Shown: positions 57,236 through 64,000 of the stretch, piece after piece
How the letters are laid out: each line of letters opens with the position of its first letter
Position numbering within the stretch: the stretch's first letter is position 1
Origin: an uncultured Oscillospiraceae bacterium
GTDB taxonomy: Bacteria > Bacillota > Clostridia > Oscillospirales > Ruminococcaceae
Direction of reading: 5' to 3'
NCBI GenBank assembly: GCA_910579125.1
Contig: CAJTTH010000010.1
Coordinates: 8,809 to 72,808, forward strand
Length of the DNA stretch: 64,000 bases
Notes under the pieces: generated by a model
The model's database searches: none
What the model was told of the DNA's origin: nothing
Seen by the model: the letters and a program-made list of their open reading frames with translations, nothing else
Made by a program: the position numbers and the translations under genes

Positions 57236-58840
57236 ATGGTAAAGACAATCAAATTAAGTGGCTCTGAAATAAAAGTAACAGGGCTTGGCGGTGACAACAC
57301 CGAAATTTTTAACAACAGCAGCGAAACGATATACGCTTCAAAGCTGCCAGAAATCACCGCAGGCGGAGATGATGTAATAGCGATACCCGCAGGAGCTATC
57401 GACGGATTGTATGGAACTCGCGGAACGGTCTATCTTCTCGGATCGGGAAATGTGGAACTGCGTGGCGTAGATCACAAAATAACAAAGGCTCGCGGTTCGT
57501 CGGGTTCAGGATCGGTAGCTGGCGTTTCGCAAGGTTACGTTGACGAAAACGATAAGAAAACGCTTGCCGCCGCTAAAGCCTACACGGATTCTGTAAACGC
57601 CGAGCTGGCGGGATTTGTCGGCTACACTGACAGCGATATTTACGGGTTTGAAGCCGATTTTGAGAATTGCATATTTACGCGTTTGGCAGGAGCTGTCGGT
57701 AAAACAGCCGGCGCAGATTTCGATAAAATTCGCGCATACGGCGGCAGACGGCGCTGCAATCTTTCGGACGGCGGAGAAGTTCTCGCTTACTATGGCGATG
57801 ATAACTTCAAATCAGATGGGTCAAACGGACAGGTCATGGTAGAACAGCCGAAATTTTATTACCGCGTCGTTCCGCTAAAAACGGAAAAGATCGACGACGC
57901 GGATGGTTATCATCTGCGCAAGGCGAGGTATTACATATCCGATATGCCTAAGGCAGGATTTAAGGTTCACCCCGCGTTTGTGTGCAACGGTGTCGAGGTC
58001 GACAAAATTTATTTATCGGCGTTCGAGGGAAGCATTTACGATATGTCAGCAGGCGCATATCTGCTGGACGATGAACAAATTGCGGATTTTGACAACGATA
58101 AGCTGTCCAGCATTGCGAATGCAAAACCTTGTTCGGGTCAGTCGCAGGCACTTACCCGTGCCAATACCCGAAAACTTGCACATAATCGCGGAAGGGGTTG
58201 GGCGCAATCTTATATGGCAACGGTTGCAGCCACAGAATTATTAATGGCAATTGAATATGCATCGTTTAATACGCAGGAAACTTTTGGGTCAGGCAATACA
58301 ACTCAAGCGCAAAATTTCTCTAACATTAAAAAAACAGGAAGAACGGTTTCTTGTGGAAACGCAACAAGCACTGTAATAGGAAACGATAACATACAGTTTA
58401 TCACTTACCGCGGAGAAGAAAATTTTTACGGCAATTGCTGGACTTGGGTCGACGGCGGCAATGTATTTTTCGATGTACCAACGAATAGCTGCGGAAAGTT
58501 GTATGTTACAGACCATGGCTTCACCGATGATATAAGCGATGCACCTTACAGAGACACAGGACTATTGCCGTGTCCTGCAAATGGATATGTTTCTGCGTTT
58601 GGATATTCGAAAGACTTTGACTGGTTATTTATAGCCGCCGAATGCAAAGGGAACAGCGCATTGCCTATCGGCGATTATTTTTGGTTCAGAAGGGAAAATT
58701 GGGTCAATACCCTTTTCGGCGGAGGCTGTTATGATTCTCTGAAAGCGGGAGCTTTTTATTGGAGTATGTACAATCTTTCGTCCTCCAAACGTTGGGATGC
58801 CGGCGGTAGACTTGTATATATTCCCGGTAAAACTTCCTAA
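57236..58840 (+). CDS. Phage tail/receptor-binding-type protein with C-type-lectin-like end
   Basis: The 534-aa product starts at 57236 behind GGAGG. The N-terminal 130 residues look like a tail-fibre base with a coiled stretch (YVDENDKKTLAAAKAYTDSV). A conserved module follows with GGRRRCNLSDGGEVLAYYGD, GQVMVEQPKFYYRVVP and AGFKVHPAFVCNG (given in parts). The end is a formylglycine-enzyme/C-type-lectin-like fold: RGWAQSYMATVAATELLMAI, EYASFNTQETFGSG, and the terminal LKAGAFYWSMYNLSSS, GGRLVYIPG. The last segment has the layout of the variable region of diversity-generating retroelement (DGR) targets. No reverse transcriptase, avd or template repeat is visible in the window. It appears complete and codon usage is intact. 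It may serve as an orphan target or a phage relic. Confidence 0.75.
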   Translation: MVKTIKLSGSEIKVTGLGGDNTEIFNNSSETIYASKLPEITAGGDDVIAIPAGAIDGLYGTRGTVYLLGSGNVELRGVDHKITKARGSSGSGSVAGVSQGYVDENDKKTLAAAKAYTDSVNAELAGFVGYTDSDIYGFEADFENCIFTRLAGAVGKTAGADFDKIRAYGGRRRCNLSDGGEVLAYYGDDNFKSDGSNGQVMVEQPKFYYRVVPLKTEKIDDADGYHLRKARYYISDMPKAGFKVHPAFVCNGVEVDKIYLSAFEGSIYDMSAGAYLLDDEQIADFDNDKLSSIANAKPCSGQSQALTRANTRKLAHNRGRGWAQSYMATVAATELLMAIEYASFNTQETFGSGNTTQAQNFSNIKKTGRTVSCGNATSTVIGNDNIQFITYRGEENFYGNCWTWVDGGNVFFDVPTNSCGKLYVTDHGFTDDISDAPYRDTGLLPCPANGYVSAFGYSKDFDWLFIAAECKGNSALPIGDYFWFRRENWVNTLFGGGCYDSLKAGAFYWSMYNLSSSKRWDAGGRLVYIPGKTS

Positions 58841-58875
58841 GTATGGGAATGTATAATACCGTTAAATGCCGTAAT

Positions 58876-58904
58876 TTTACAAAATTCTGAAAAATTGGTA
58901 TAAT
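58876..58904 (+). promoter_or_regulatory. Promoter P1 left of the invertible segment
   Basis: TTTACA (58876-58881) and TATAAT (58899-58904) with a 17-bp spacer lie between the tail-type gene and the left recombination-type site. It points toward the inverted-repeat segment and the glycan operon. Confidence 0.7.
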
Positions 58905-58941
58905 AGAACTATCATTAAATAGTTTTTCGGAGGATAAGGTT

Positions 58942-58983
58942 ATGGTTATCTGTCATAAATATGGGCTTACAGCACAACCGTGA
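58942..58983 (+). CDS. 13-codon leader reading frame
   Basis: A GGAGG at 58929-58933 precedes ATG at 58942; the frame encodes MVICHKYGLTAQP and stops with TGA inside the left site core (58981-58983). The strong ribosome site and its place behind P1 suggest it is translated, perhaps as a leader or the front of a gene cut by rearrangement. No homology is claimed. Confidence 0.35.
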   Translation: MVICHKYGLTAQP

Positions 58984-58993
58984 TTATGTTGTA
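58968..58993 (+). repeat. Left inverted recombination-type site (IR-L)
   Basis: The 26-bp site has left arm TACAGCACAA, core CCGTGA and right arm TTATGTTGTA. It is the inverted counterpart of the site at 59230-59255, matching 24 of 26 positions, and 18 contiguous bases (58976-58993) are perfect. The arms are near-palindromic to each other; the core is asymmetric. Confidence 0.85.
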
Positions 58994-58994
58994 T

Positions 58995-59037
58995 TCTGCA
59001 GCTGTGAATTTTTATAATATCGGCTGCAGATTTCTTT
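58995..59037 (+). terminator. Terminator inside the invertible segment
   Basis: TCTGCAGC (58995-59002) and GCTGCAGA (59023-59030) form a perfect 8-bp stem followed by TTTCTTTTT. In the present orientation it would stop transcription arriving from P1. Confidence 0.7.
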
Positions 59038-59151
59038 TTCGTGCAATTGATCTTAACAAAATAGAAATGGCAATACGGCGCAGATCATAACAATTCAGGT
59101 CAGATAAAAGACAATCTAACTCAAAATGTATAATTTTTTTTATTTAGGTAC

Positions 59152-59180
59152 TTGACAAAACCCATTAACTATGATACAAT
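59152..59180 (+). promoter_or_regulatory. Promoter P2 inside the invertible segment, driving the glycan operon
   Basis: TTGACA (59152-59157) and TACAAT (59175-59180) are spaced 17 bp. The expected start near 59187 lies inside the segment, so the transcript crosses IR-R before reaching the glf ribosome site (GGAGG at 59286-59290). Confidence 0.85.
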
Positions 59181-59229
59181 TAGAAAAGAGTTATACTTTA
59201 CATTCGTTTAATTTGTTTATAATGCGTTT

Positions 59230-59255
59230 TACAACATAATCACGGTTATGTTGTA
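59230..59255 (+). repeat. Right inverted recombination-type site (IR-R)
   Basis: TACAACATAA, core TCACGG and TTATGTTGTA form a perfect 10-bp-arm palindrome around an asymmetric 6-bp core, the reverse of the core at IR-L. Such 10-6-10 geometry fits a tyrosine recombinase crossover site with a 6-bp overlap, or less specifically a dimer-binding site. Confidence 0.85.
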
Positions 59256-59294
59256 TGCACAACAAACAGCTATGTTAAGCCGATTGGAGGAAGT

Positions 59295-60392
59295 ATGTAC
59301 GACTATCTGATAGTGGGCTCAGGATTGTTTGGCGCAGTGTTCGCGTATGAAGCGGCGGCTAAGGGAAAGAAGTGTTTGGTAATAGACAAGCGTCCGCATA
59401 TTGGTGGAAATATTTACACAGAGAACGTTGAGGGGATCAACATTCACAAATACGGGGCGCATATTTTTCATACTTCGGATAAGGCAGTGTGGAATTACGT
59501 AAATCAATTTGCGGAGTTTAACAACTATGTGAACTCGCCTGTTGCCGTGTACAAGGACGAGCTGTACAACCTGCCGTTTAATATGAATACATTTTCCAAA
59601 ATGTGGGGGATAAAAACTCCCGCTGAAGCTAAAGCGAAAATTGCGGAGCAGATTGCCGAGCTGAATATCGGCGAACCTCGAAATCTTGAGGAGCAGGCTC
59701 TGAAGCTTGTCGGCACAGACATTTACGAAAAGCTGGTCAAGGGGTACACCGAAAAACAATGGGGACGCCCTTGCAATGAGCTGCCTGCATTTATAATCAA
59801 GCGTCTGCCGCTTCGTTTCCGCTACGACAATAATTATTTCAACGACCATTATCAGGGAATACCTATCGGCGGTTACACGCAGATCGTTGAAAAAATGCTC
59901 GTGAACGCCGAAGTCAAGCTGAATACGGATTACTTTGAGTTCATCAAAGAAAATTCGGATATTGCCGCAAAAACTGTTTTTACGGGTGCGGTTGATGAGT
60001 TTTTCGAATTTAAGTTCGGCGCTTTGGAATACCGTTCGATGCGCTTTGAAGCCGAAATTCTCGACGAAGAAAATTATCAAGGCAATGCGGTCGTGAATTA
60101 CACAGCCGCAGATGTTCCGTTCACACGTATAATTGAGCATAAGCATTTCGAGTTTGGGGAGCAACCGAAAACGGTTATCAGCCGCGAATATTCTACGGAA
60201 TGGAAACCCGGTATCGAGCCTTATTATCCGGTTAATAACGAGAAAAATAACACTCTTTATAAGAAGTACGAGGAGCTTGCCGCGGAAAGAAAAGACGTAG
60301 TTTTCGGCGGCAGATTGGGATTATACCGCTATTTGGATATGGATAAGGTTATCGCGTTGGCGGTGGAAATGGCAAACAAGGAATTATGCTGA
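59295..60392 (+). CDS. glf: UDP-galactopyranose mutase
   Basis: Glf is an FAD flavoenzyme that contracts UDP-galactopyranose to UDP-galactofuranose. The 365-aa product has the N-terminal FAD loop IVGSGLFGAVFAYEA, then the conserved RPHIGGNIYTE, YGAHIFHT and the substrate region YTEKQWGR. The C-terminal FAD-binding part has FGGRLGLYRYLDMD. Length and motifs are canonical. It heads the operon behind P2 and overlaps the following GlfT2-like gene by 7 bp. Together they build galactofuranose-containing surface glycan. Confidence 0.96.
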   Translation: MYDYLIVGSGLFGAVFAYEAAAKGKKCLVIDKRPHIGGNIYTENVEGINIHKYGAHIFHTSDKAVWNYVNQFAEFNNYVNSPVAVYKDELYNLPFNMNTFSKMWGIKTPAEAKAKIAEQIAELNIGEPRNLEEQALKLVGTDIYEKLVKGYTEKQWGRPCNELPAFIIKRLPLRFRYDNNYFNDHYQGIPIGGYTQIVEKMLVNAEVKLNTDYFEFIKENSDIAAKTVFTGAVDEFFEFKFGALEYRSMRFEAEILDEENYQGNAVVNYTAADVPFTRIIEHKHFEFGEQPKTVISREYSTEWKPGIEPYYPVNNEKNNTLYKKYEELAAERKDVVFGGRLGLYRYLDMDKVIALAVEMANKELC

Positions 60393-61714
60393 AATGGTTT
60401 AATCTGGCGACCGAACCTCGGCTAAACGGAACGAAAGCCTTATATAGCCGAAACGGATATTTTAATTTTATTACGCGCGAAAAGCTCAAAAAGTATACTC
60501 GAGTTACCGACATTTGCGTGAAAGATAATGCCGTTTTTGTTGAGTGCGAAAATCCAAGCCGCGTTAATTGCGCGATAATTTTCTGCACCTACAAGCGCGA
60601 AAAATACATTATCAAGAACGTGAATTATCTGCTGAAAAATCTGGAAAATGTTTCGGATTTCGAGTGCGAAATAATCGTTGTTGATAACGCGCGGACGCTC
60701 TCGCTGAACGATTTTACGGGCAGCGTTACGTTGGTCGGAAATATCAACAACGGCGGCAGCGGCGGCTTCAAAAAGGGAATGGAAACAGCGGCAGAGATAG
60801 GTGGATTTACGCATTTCGTTTTAATGGACGACGACGTGGAAATTGAATTCACGGCAATACAAAAAATGCTGAATTTTCTGCGGTTTCTGAAGCCTGAATA
60901 CAGCGATTTATCCATTGCCGGCTCAATGCTGTACATGGACAAGCCAACCGTTCAATTTGAGGCAGGCGGGCATTTCGGTAAGGACGGCGTGCAAGAGCCG
61001 TTCGGGCATTTTCTGGATTTGAGCAAGCCCGAAAATCTCGCCTTGAACGAGCGCGAAAACGAAATAAATTACGGCGGTTGGTGGTTTATGTGTATGCCGT
61101 TTAAGCTGATCGGGGACGGGAAATTTCCGCTGCCGTTTTTTCTTAAATATGACGATGTGGAATACGCGCTTAGGAACAGGCTGCGGATAATCACGCTGAA
61201 CGGCGTGGGGGTCTGGCACGAGAAGTTTGAAGCGAAATATAATTCGTCATCGGAATATTACAATACGCGGAATTATCTGCATTTGTGTGCGCTGTATTGC
61301 GATAATTTCAATTCACGGAAATGGGTAAAAAAGCAAATTCGCGCGAAAAAGGTTCGGCAGCAATACAAAATGGTCGAGGCGATACGGCTCGGCTACGAGG
61401 ATTTCCTTAAAGGCTTAGATTGGCTGAACAACTTGAACGCAGAGGAAAATCACCGGAAAATATGTTCGCTGAATTACGAGTTTTTAAGCTATGATGAGAT
61501 CGAGCGGCGTTATGGAGTTCGCCCCGAAAACGGAAAATTTTATCGCGTTCCGGGTCGAAAAGCAATGTTAAAACCGCAAAACTGGTTGCCGAAAAAATAT
61601 GCTTTTATGGACTGCTTTTTTGACGCACCGCTGCAATACTGCGGCGTAAAATTTGCGATTCATTGTGACAGCGAACGCAGTTGTGGATATGTTACAAAAA
61701 AGAAAAGGATGTAA
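60386..61714 (+). CDS. GlfT2-like galactofuranosyltransferase (GT2)
   Basis: The 442-aa product resembles mycobacterial-type galactofuranosyltransferases of family GT2. An N-terminal beta domain of about 70 residues (the opening LKWFNLATEPRLNG) leads into the GT-A domain, with IIFCTYKREKYI, VDNARTL, GNINNGGSGGFKKGM and the metal-binding Asp triad in FVLMDDDVE. It also has the later WWFMCMP and FFLKYDDVEYALRN, with a His in VWHEKFEAKYNSSSEY. A C-terminal helical part follows. It would use UDP-galactofuranose from Glf at the cytosolic face of the membrane. The acceptor is unknown. Confidence 0.88.
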   Translation: MLKWFNLATEPRLNGTKALYSRNGYFNFITREKLKKYTRVTDICVKDNAVFVECENPSRVNCAIIFCTYKREKYIIKNVNYLLKNLENVSDFECEIIVVDNARTLSLNDFTGSVTLVGNINNGGSGGFKKGMETAAEIGGFTHFVLMDDDVEIEFTAIQKMLNFLRFLKPEYSDLSIAGSMLYMDKPTVQFEAGGHFGKDGVQEPFGHFLDLSKPENLALNERENEINYGGWWFMCMPFKLIGDGKFPLPFFLKYDDVEYALRNRLRIITLNGVGVWHEKFEAKYNSSSEYYNTRNYLHLCALYCDNFNSRKWVKKQIRAKKVRQQYKMVEAIRLGYEDFLKGLDWLNNLNAEENHRKICSLNYEFLSYDEIERRYGVRPENGKFYRVPGRKAMLKPQNWLPKKYAFMDCFFDAPLQYCGVKFAIHCDSERSCGYVTKKKRM

Positions 61715-61716
61715 TT

Positions 61717-63222
61717 ATGGAATTTGATTATATAATTGTGCAGGCAGGCGGTAAAGGTACGCGTATGAAACATCTGACGCGAAACAAACCTAAAGCGCTT
61801 GTGCCGATAAATAATCTGCCGATGTTATTTTATCTATTCAACAAATTTCCCTCGCATAAATTTGTTGTAATCGGTGATTACAAATGCGATGTCTTGAAGA
61901 AATATCTTGAGGCATTTGCTGAAGTTGACTATAAAGTCGTAAATGCCGAAGGAAGTCCGGGCACTTGTGGCGGGCTTGACAAGGCATTGTGTGAGATCCC
62001 CGAAAATATGCCGTTTATGTTGATCTGGTCCGATCTTATACTGAATAATGAGCTTGATCTTTCCGTGCTGAAACCCGGAAATTATGTAGGGTGTTCGCTT
62101 GGATTTGAATGTCGGTGGAAATTTGAAAACGGAAAATTTCTTGAGGAAAGATCGGATACATGCGGCGTTGCGGGAATGTTTTTGTTTGAAAATAAATCTG
62201 TCTTGAACGGCGTTCCCCAAGAGGGCGAGTTTGTAAAATGGCTTTCGGAACAGAGCATTGATTTTGACACAATAACTCTTGACCGCACAAAAGAATACGG
62301 CTTGATATCCGAGTATAACAAGCTGCAAACAGAGAAGTGCCGCCCGTTTAATCGAATAATCACGGGAGATGGCTGGATAATTAAGGAGGGGATAGACGAA
62401 CAAGGGCGTGCTCTTGCGGTTCGTGAGAGGGCATGGTATGAAAAAACAATGTCCCGCGGTTTTAAGAATTTGCCCGAAATTTTTTCGATAGACCCGCTTA
62501 AGCTTGAAAAGATCAACGGGAAAAACATATACGAATATACGGATATCCCTCTTGAAAACAAGAAAAAAATACTTGCGGAGCTGATAGAATGTCTGAGAAA
62601 TCTGCACGCGCTCGGTACTGCTCCGTTCGACGAAAACAGTTACCGTGACGCCTATATCTCCAAGACTTTTGAAAGACTGCAGAAAGTACGCAGTCTTGTG
62701 CCGTTTGCAGACGATGAATTTGTGATTGTAAACGGAAAAAAATGCAGAAATGTTTTCGGACAGGAGGACAAACTGACTGAGGAGTTTGAGAAACTCAGAC
62801 CATCTGAGTTTGTGTTTCTTCACGGTGACTGTACATTTTCAAATCTTATGTTGCGCAATGATACGGAACCGGTCATGATCGATCCGCGCGGGTATTTCGG
62901 CAAAACGAAATTTTTTGGAGATGCGGCATACGATTGGGCAAAGCTGTATTATTCCATCGTCGGTAATTATGATCAGTTTAATTTGAAACGATTTAAATTG
63001 AATATATACGAAAACGACGCGGAACTTGAAATAGCGTCGTCGGGTTGGGAGGATACCGAACCGTATTTTTTTGAGCTGCTAAACAATGATGTGACACCGC
63101 GGCAGATAAAACTGATCCACGCAATAATCTGGCTTTCGCTTACCACGTATGCGTGGCAGGATTACGATTCTATATGCGGCGCATTCTATAACGGATTATA
63201 TTATCTGGAGGAAGTGTTATGA
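61717..63222 (+). CDS. Nucleotidyltransferase-kinase fusion protein
   Basis: The 501-aa product joins two enzymes. Residues 1-230 are a sugar-phosphate-type nucleotidyltransferase with IVQAGGKGTRMKHLTRNKPKALVPI (the G-G-K-G-T-R-M pyrophosphorylase loop and K-P-K-A-L). Residues about 240-500 are an aminoglycoside/choline-kinase-like (APH fold) phosphotransferase, with the catalytic loop FLHGDCTFSNLM and metal-binding Asp in MIDPRGYFG. Fusion of activation and phosphorylation suggests successive steps on one substrate. The start is ATG at 61717 rather than an in-frame ATG 36 bp earlier that overlaps the GT gene. Confidence 0.85.
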   Translation: MEFDYIIVQAGGKGTRMKHLTRNKPKALVPINNLPMLFYLFNKFPSHKFVVIGDYKCDVLKKYLEAFAEVDYKVVNAEGSPGTCGGLDKALCEIPENMPFMLIWSDLILNNELDLSVLKPGNYVGCSLGFECRWKFENGKFLEERSDTCGVAGMFLFENKSVLNGVPQEGEFVKWLSEQSIDFDTITLDRTKEYGLISEYNKLQTEKCRPFNRIITGDGWIIKEGIDEQGRALAVRERAWYEKTMSRGFKNLPEIFSIDPLKLEKINGKNIYEYTDIPLENKKKILAELIECLRNLHALGTAPFDENSYRDAYISKTFERLQKVRSLVPFADDEFVIVNGKKCRNVFGQEDKLTEEFEKLRPSEFVFLHGDCTFSNLMLRNDTEPVMIDPRGYFGKTKFFGDAAYDWAKLYYSIVGNYDQFNLKRFKLNIYENDAELEIASSGWEDTEPYFFELLNNDVTPRQIKLIHAIIWLSLTTYAWQDYDSICGAFYNGLYYLEEVL

Positions 63223-63797
63223 AGCAATATTTTAAAAATTTATTGAGGATCATGGAGAAAGCCTTGATGTCAATAGATGAGGATGTTTTTGAAAGGCTTG
63301 TGGACGAGAGCGCAAAAGTTTTGCAGAACGGAAACAAGCTTATTGTATCGGGTCTGGGAAAGAACGTTCCGGTTTGTGATAAATTCGTCGGAACGATGAA
63401 CTCTTTCGGTCTGAACGCAAGCTATATGAACACAAATTCAGCCGTCCACGGCGATCTGGGAATGATACACAGCGGCGATCTTGTAATTATTCTGACAAAG
63501 AGCGGTGAGACAGCGGAATCGGTTTATCTGGACGAGCTTCTAAAGAAAAGACAATGCAATATCTGGCTGCTGACATTTGAAAAGAACAGCACGCTGACAA
63601 AAGAAATAAAGAATTCCTTAGTGATTGATCTTGAACATGAGGGCGATCTTTGGAATATTGCTCCGAATAATTCCACAACGCTTAATCTTATCGTACTGCA
63701 AATGCTCGCCGTCAGGCTGGCTGAGGAGATGGGAGTAAAGCTGGAGGATTTCAAGGAAAATCATCCGGGCGGACATATCGGACAACTGCTTAAATAG
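63219..63797 (+). CDS. SIS-domain sugar-phosphate isomerase
   Basis: The 192-aa product is a single SIS domain: VSGLGKNVPVCDKFV, HGDLGMIHSGDLVIILTKSGETAE (shortened to DLVIILTKSGETAE) and the ending HPGGHIGQLL. The last motif is the signature of KdsD/GutQ-type arabinose-5-phosphate isomerases, though GmhA-type heptose isomerases share the fold. It lacks the CBS pair found in many KdsD proteins. It overlaps the fusion gene by 4 bp and precedes a HAD phosphatase, so it is probably part of the same activated-sugar pathway. Confidence 0.83.
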   Translation: MKQYFKNLLRIMEKALMSIDEDVFERLVDESAKVLQNGNKLIVSGLGKNVPVCDKFVGTMNSFGLNASYMNTNSAVHGDLGMIHSGDLVIILTKSGETAESVYLDELLKKRQCNIWLLTFEKNSTLTKEIKNSLVIDLEHEGDLWNIAPNNSTTLNLIVLQMLAVRLAEEMGVKLEDFKENHPGGHIGQLLK

Positions 63798-63808
63798 GAG
63801 AGGCTCAA

Positions 63809-64000
63809 ATGTATGAGATAACACTTTCACCGCTGGGACATACGTGGATATTAGACCTCGACGGCACGATAGTAAAGCACAACGGATATAAAAGCGACGG
63901 ATATGATACGCTTCTTGACGGTGCGGCAGATTTTATCGGGGCTATTCCCGAGGGCGATATGATAATTTTTATCACGTCGCGCACGGAGGAATTTAAGAAG
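63809..64000 (+). CDS. HAD-family phosphatase, 5' part only
   Basis: The start at 63809 follows GGAGAGG. The 64 visible residues contain the HAD motif I WILDLDGTIVKHNGY (nucleophile and acid Asp) and a motif II-like strand MIIFITSRTEE with Ser/Thr. The frame continues past the right edge. In this operon a HAD enzyme would remove a phosphate from a sugar intermediate, as GmhB or KdsC do, but the particular one cannot be chosen from the fragment. Confidence 0.85.
   Translation, partial: MYEITLSPLGHTWILDLDGTIVKHNGYKSDGYDTLLDGAADFIGAIPEGDMIIFITSRTEEFKK

Larger units (their letters stand above)
58994..59229. other. 236-bp segment between inverted sites (candidate invertible promoter switch)
   Basis: The segment contains no gene. 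Reading left to right it holds an intrinsic terminator immediately inside IR-L and a consensus SigA promoter close to IR-R, pointing outward to the glycan operon. If inverted, the promoter would fire leftward and the terminator T-run would lie on the other strand. The composition is A+T-rich compared with the flanking operons. The role as a switch is inferred from layout; see the findings. Confidence 0.7.

Noticed and set aside
58700..58990. Template repeat, avd or reverse transcriptase of a diversity-generating retroelement after the tail-type gene
   Set aside because: No sequence similar to the variable end and no reverse transcriptase motif is present in the following 450 bp or elsewhere in the window.
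58968..59255. Reading the inverted pair as the ends of an insertion sequence or MITE
   Set aside because: No transposase and no target-site duplication is seen, and each site is itself a 10-6-10 palindrome with opposite cores, which terminal repeats do not usually show. It is kept as an alternative only.

Overview
The window (64 kb, roughly 50% G+C by eye) reads as the chromosome of a spore-forming, low-to-mid-GC Firmicute of the class Clostridia. The best fit is an Oscillospirales/Ruminococcaceae-like gut commensal, but this is inferred from gene content only. Pointers are SpoIIP, a SpoIID-like cell-wall protein, a perfect CIRCE operator in front of groES-groEL, canonical SigA promoters (TTGACA-17-TATAAT), strong GGAGG ribosome sites, ECF vitamin transporters and ATP-type PEP carboxykinase. 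No rRNA, tRNA or CRISPR array was seen.

Layout. 1-1.9 kb: end of an integrated element with a large serine recombinase running off the left edge. 2-11.2 kb: glmM, then a minus-strand alpha-glucan block (malQ, ttcA-like, pulA, aminopeptidase P, with comM/yifB upstream). 11.5-19.7 kb: a translation/RNA-modification operon (rlmB, an unusual P-type-ATPase-like membrane protein, tadA, a flippase, rimM, trmD, era) with overlapping starts and stops. 19.7-24.4 kb: an XRE regulator, a histidine phosphatase, pckA, lgt and a DUF4190 protein. 24.7-31.1 kb: the agmatine route to putrescine (aguA, aguB) followed by an ECF transporter whose two ATPases and S component are one polypeptide. 31.2-37 kb: a cysteine desulfurase remnant, a chemoreceptor with a zinc-binding-type sensor, an ECF-type sigma factor with a repeat-rich membrane partner, and a small membrane protein plus lipoprotein behind a striking repeat operator. 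37-49.7 kb: ppk1, pyrG, an ExbB/ExbD-like three-gene set, a SpoIID/peptidoglycan-binding pair, a uridine-kinase-like gene with an ECF S component, and groES-groEL. 49.8-55.9 kb: spoIIP, a VWA-PP2C-SseB triad, rimI and unknown genes.

55.9-58.9 kb is a patch of phage debris: a Gp15-like fragment and a complete phage receptor-binding-type protein with a C-type-lectin-like end resembling targets of diversity-generating retroelements. 59.3-64 kb is a surface-glycan operon: UDP-galactopyranose mutase, a GlfT2-like galactofuranosyltransferase, a nucleotidyltransferase-kinase fusion, a SIS sugar-phosphate isomerase and the start of a HAD phosphatase. The order suggests synthesis of a galactofuranose-containing glycan plus a second activated sugar.

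The most exciting signal lies between these two regions. Two 26-bp sites in inverted orientation (58968-58993 and 59230-59255) match at 24 of 26 positions after inversion. Each has 10-bp arms around an asymmetric 6-bp core. They flank 236 bp that carry an intrinsic terminator and a perfect SigA promoter aimed at the glycan operon. This is the architecture of a site-specific-recombinase ON/OFF switch (phase-variable promoter) for a galactofuranose glycan locus. Orientation switching itself is inference; the repeats, promoter and terminator are directly visible.
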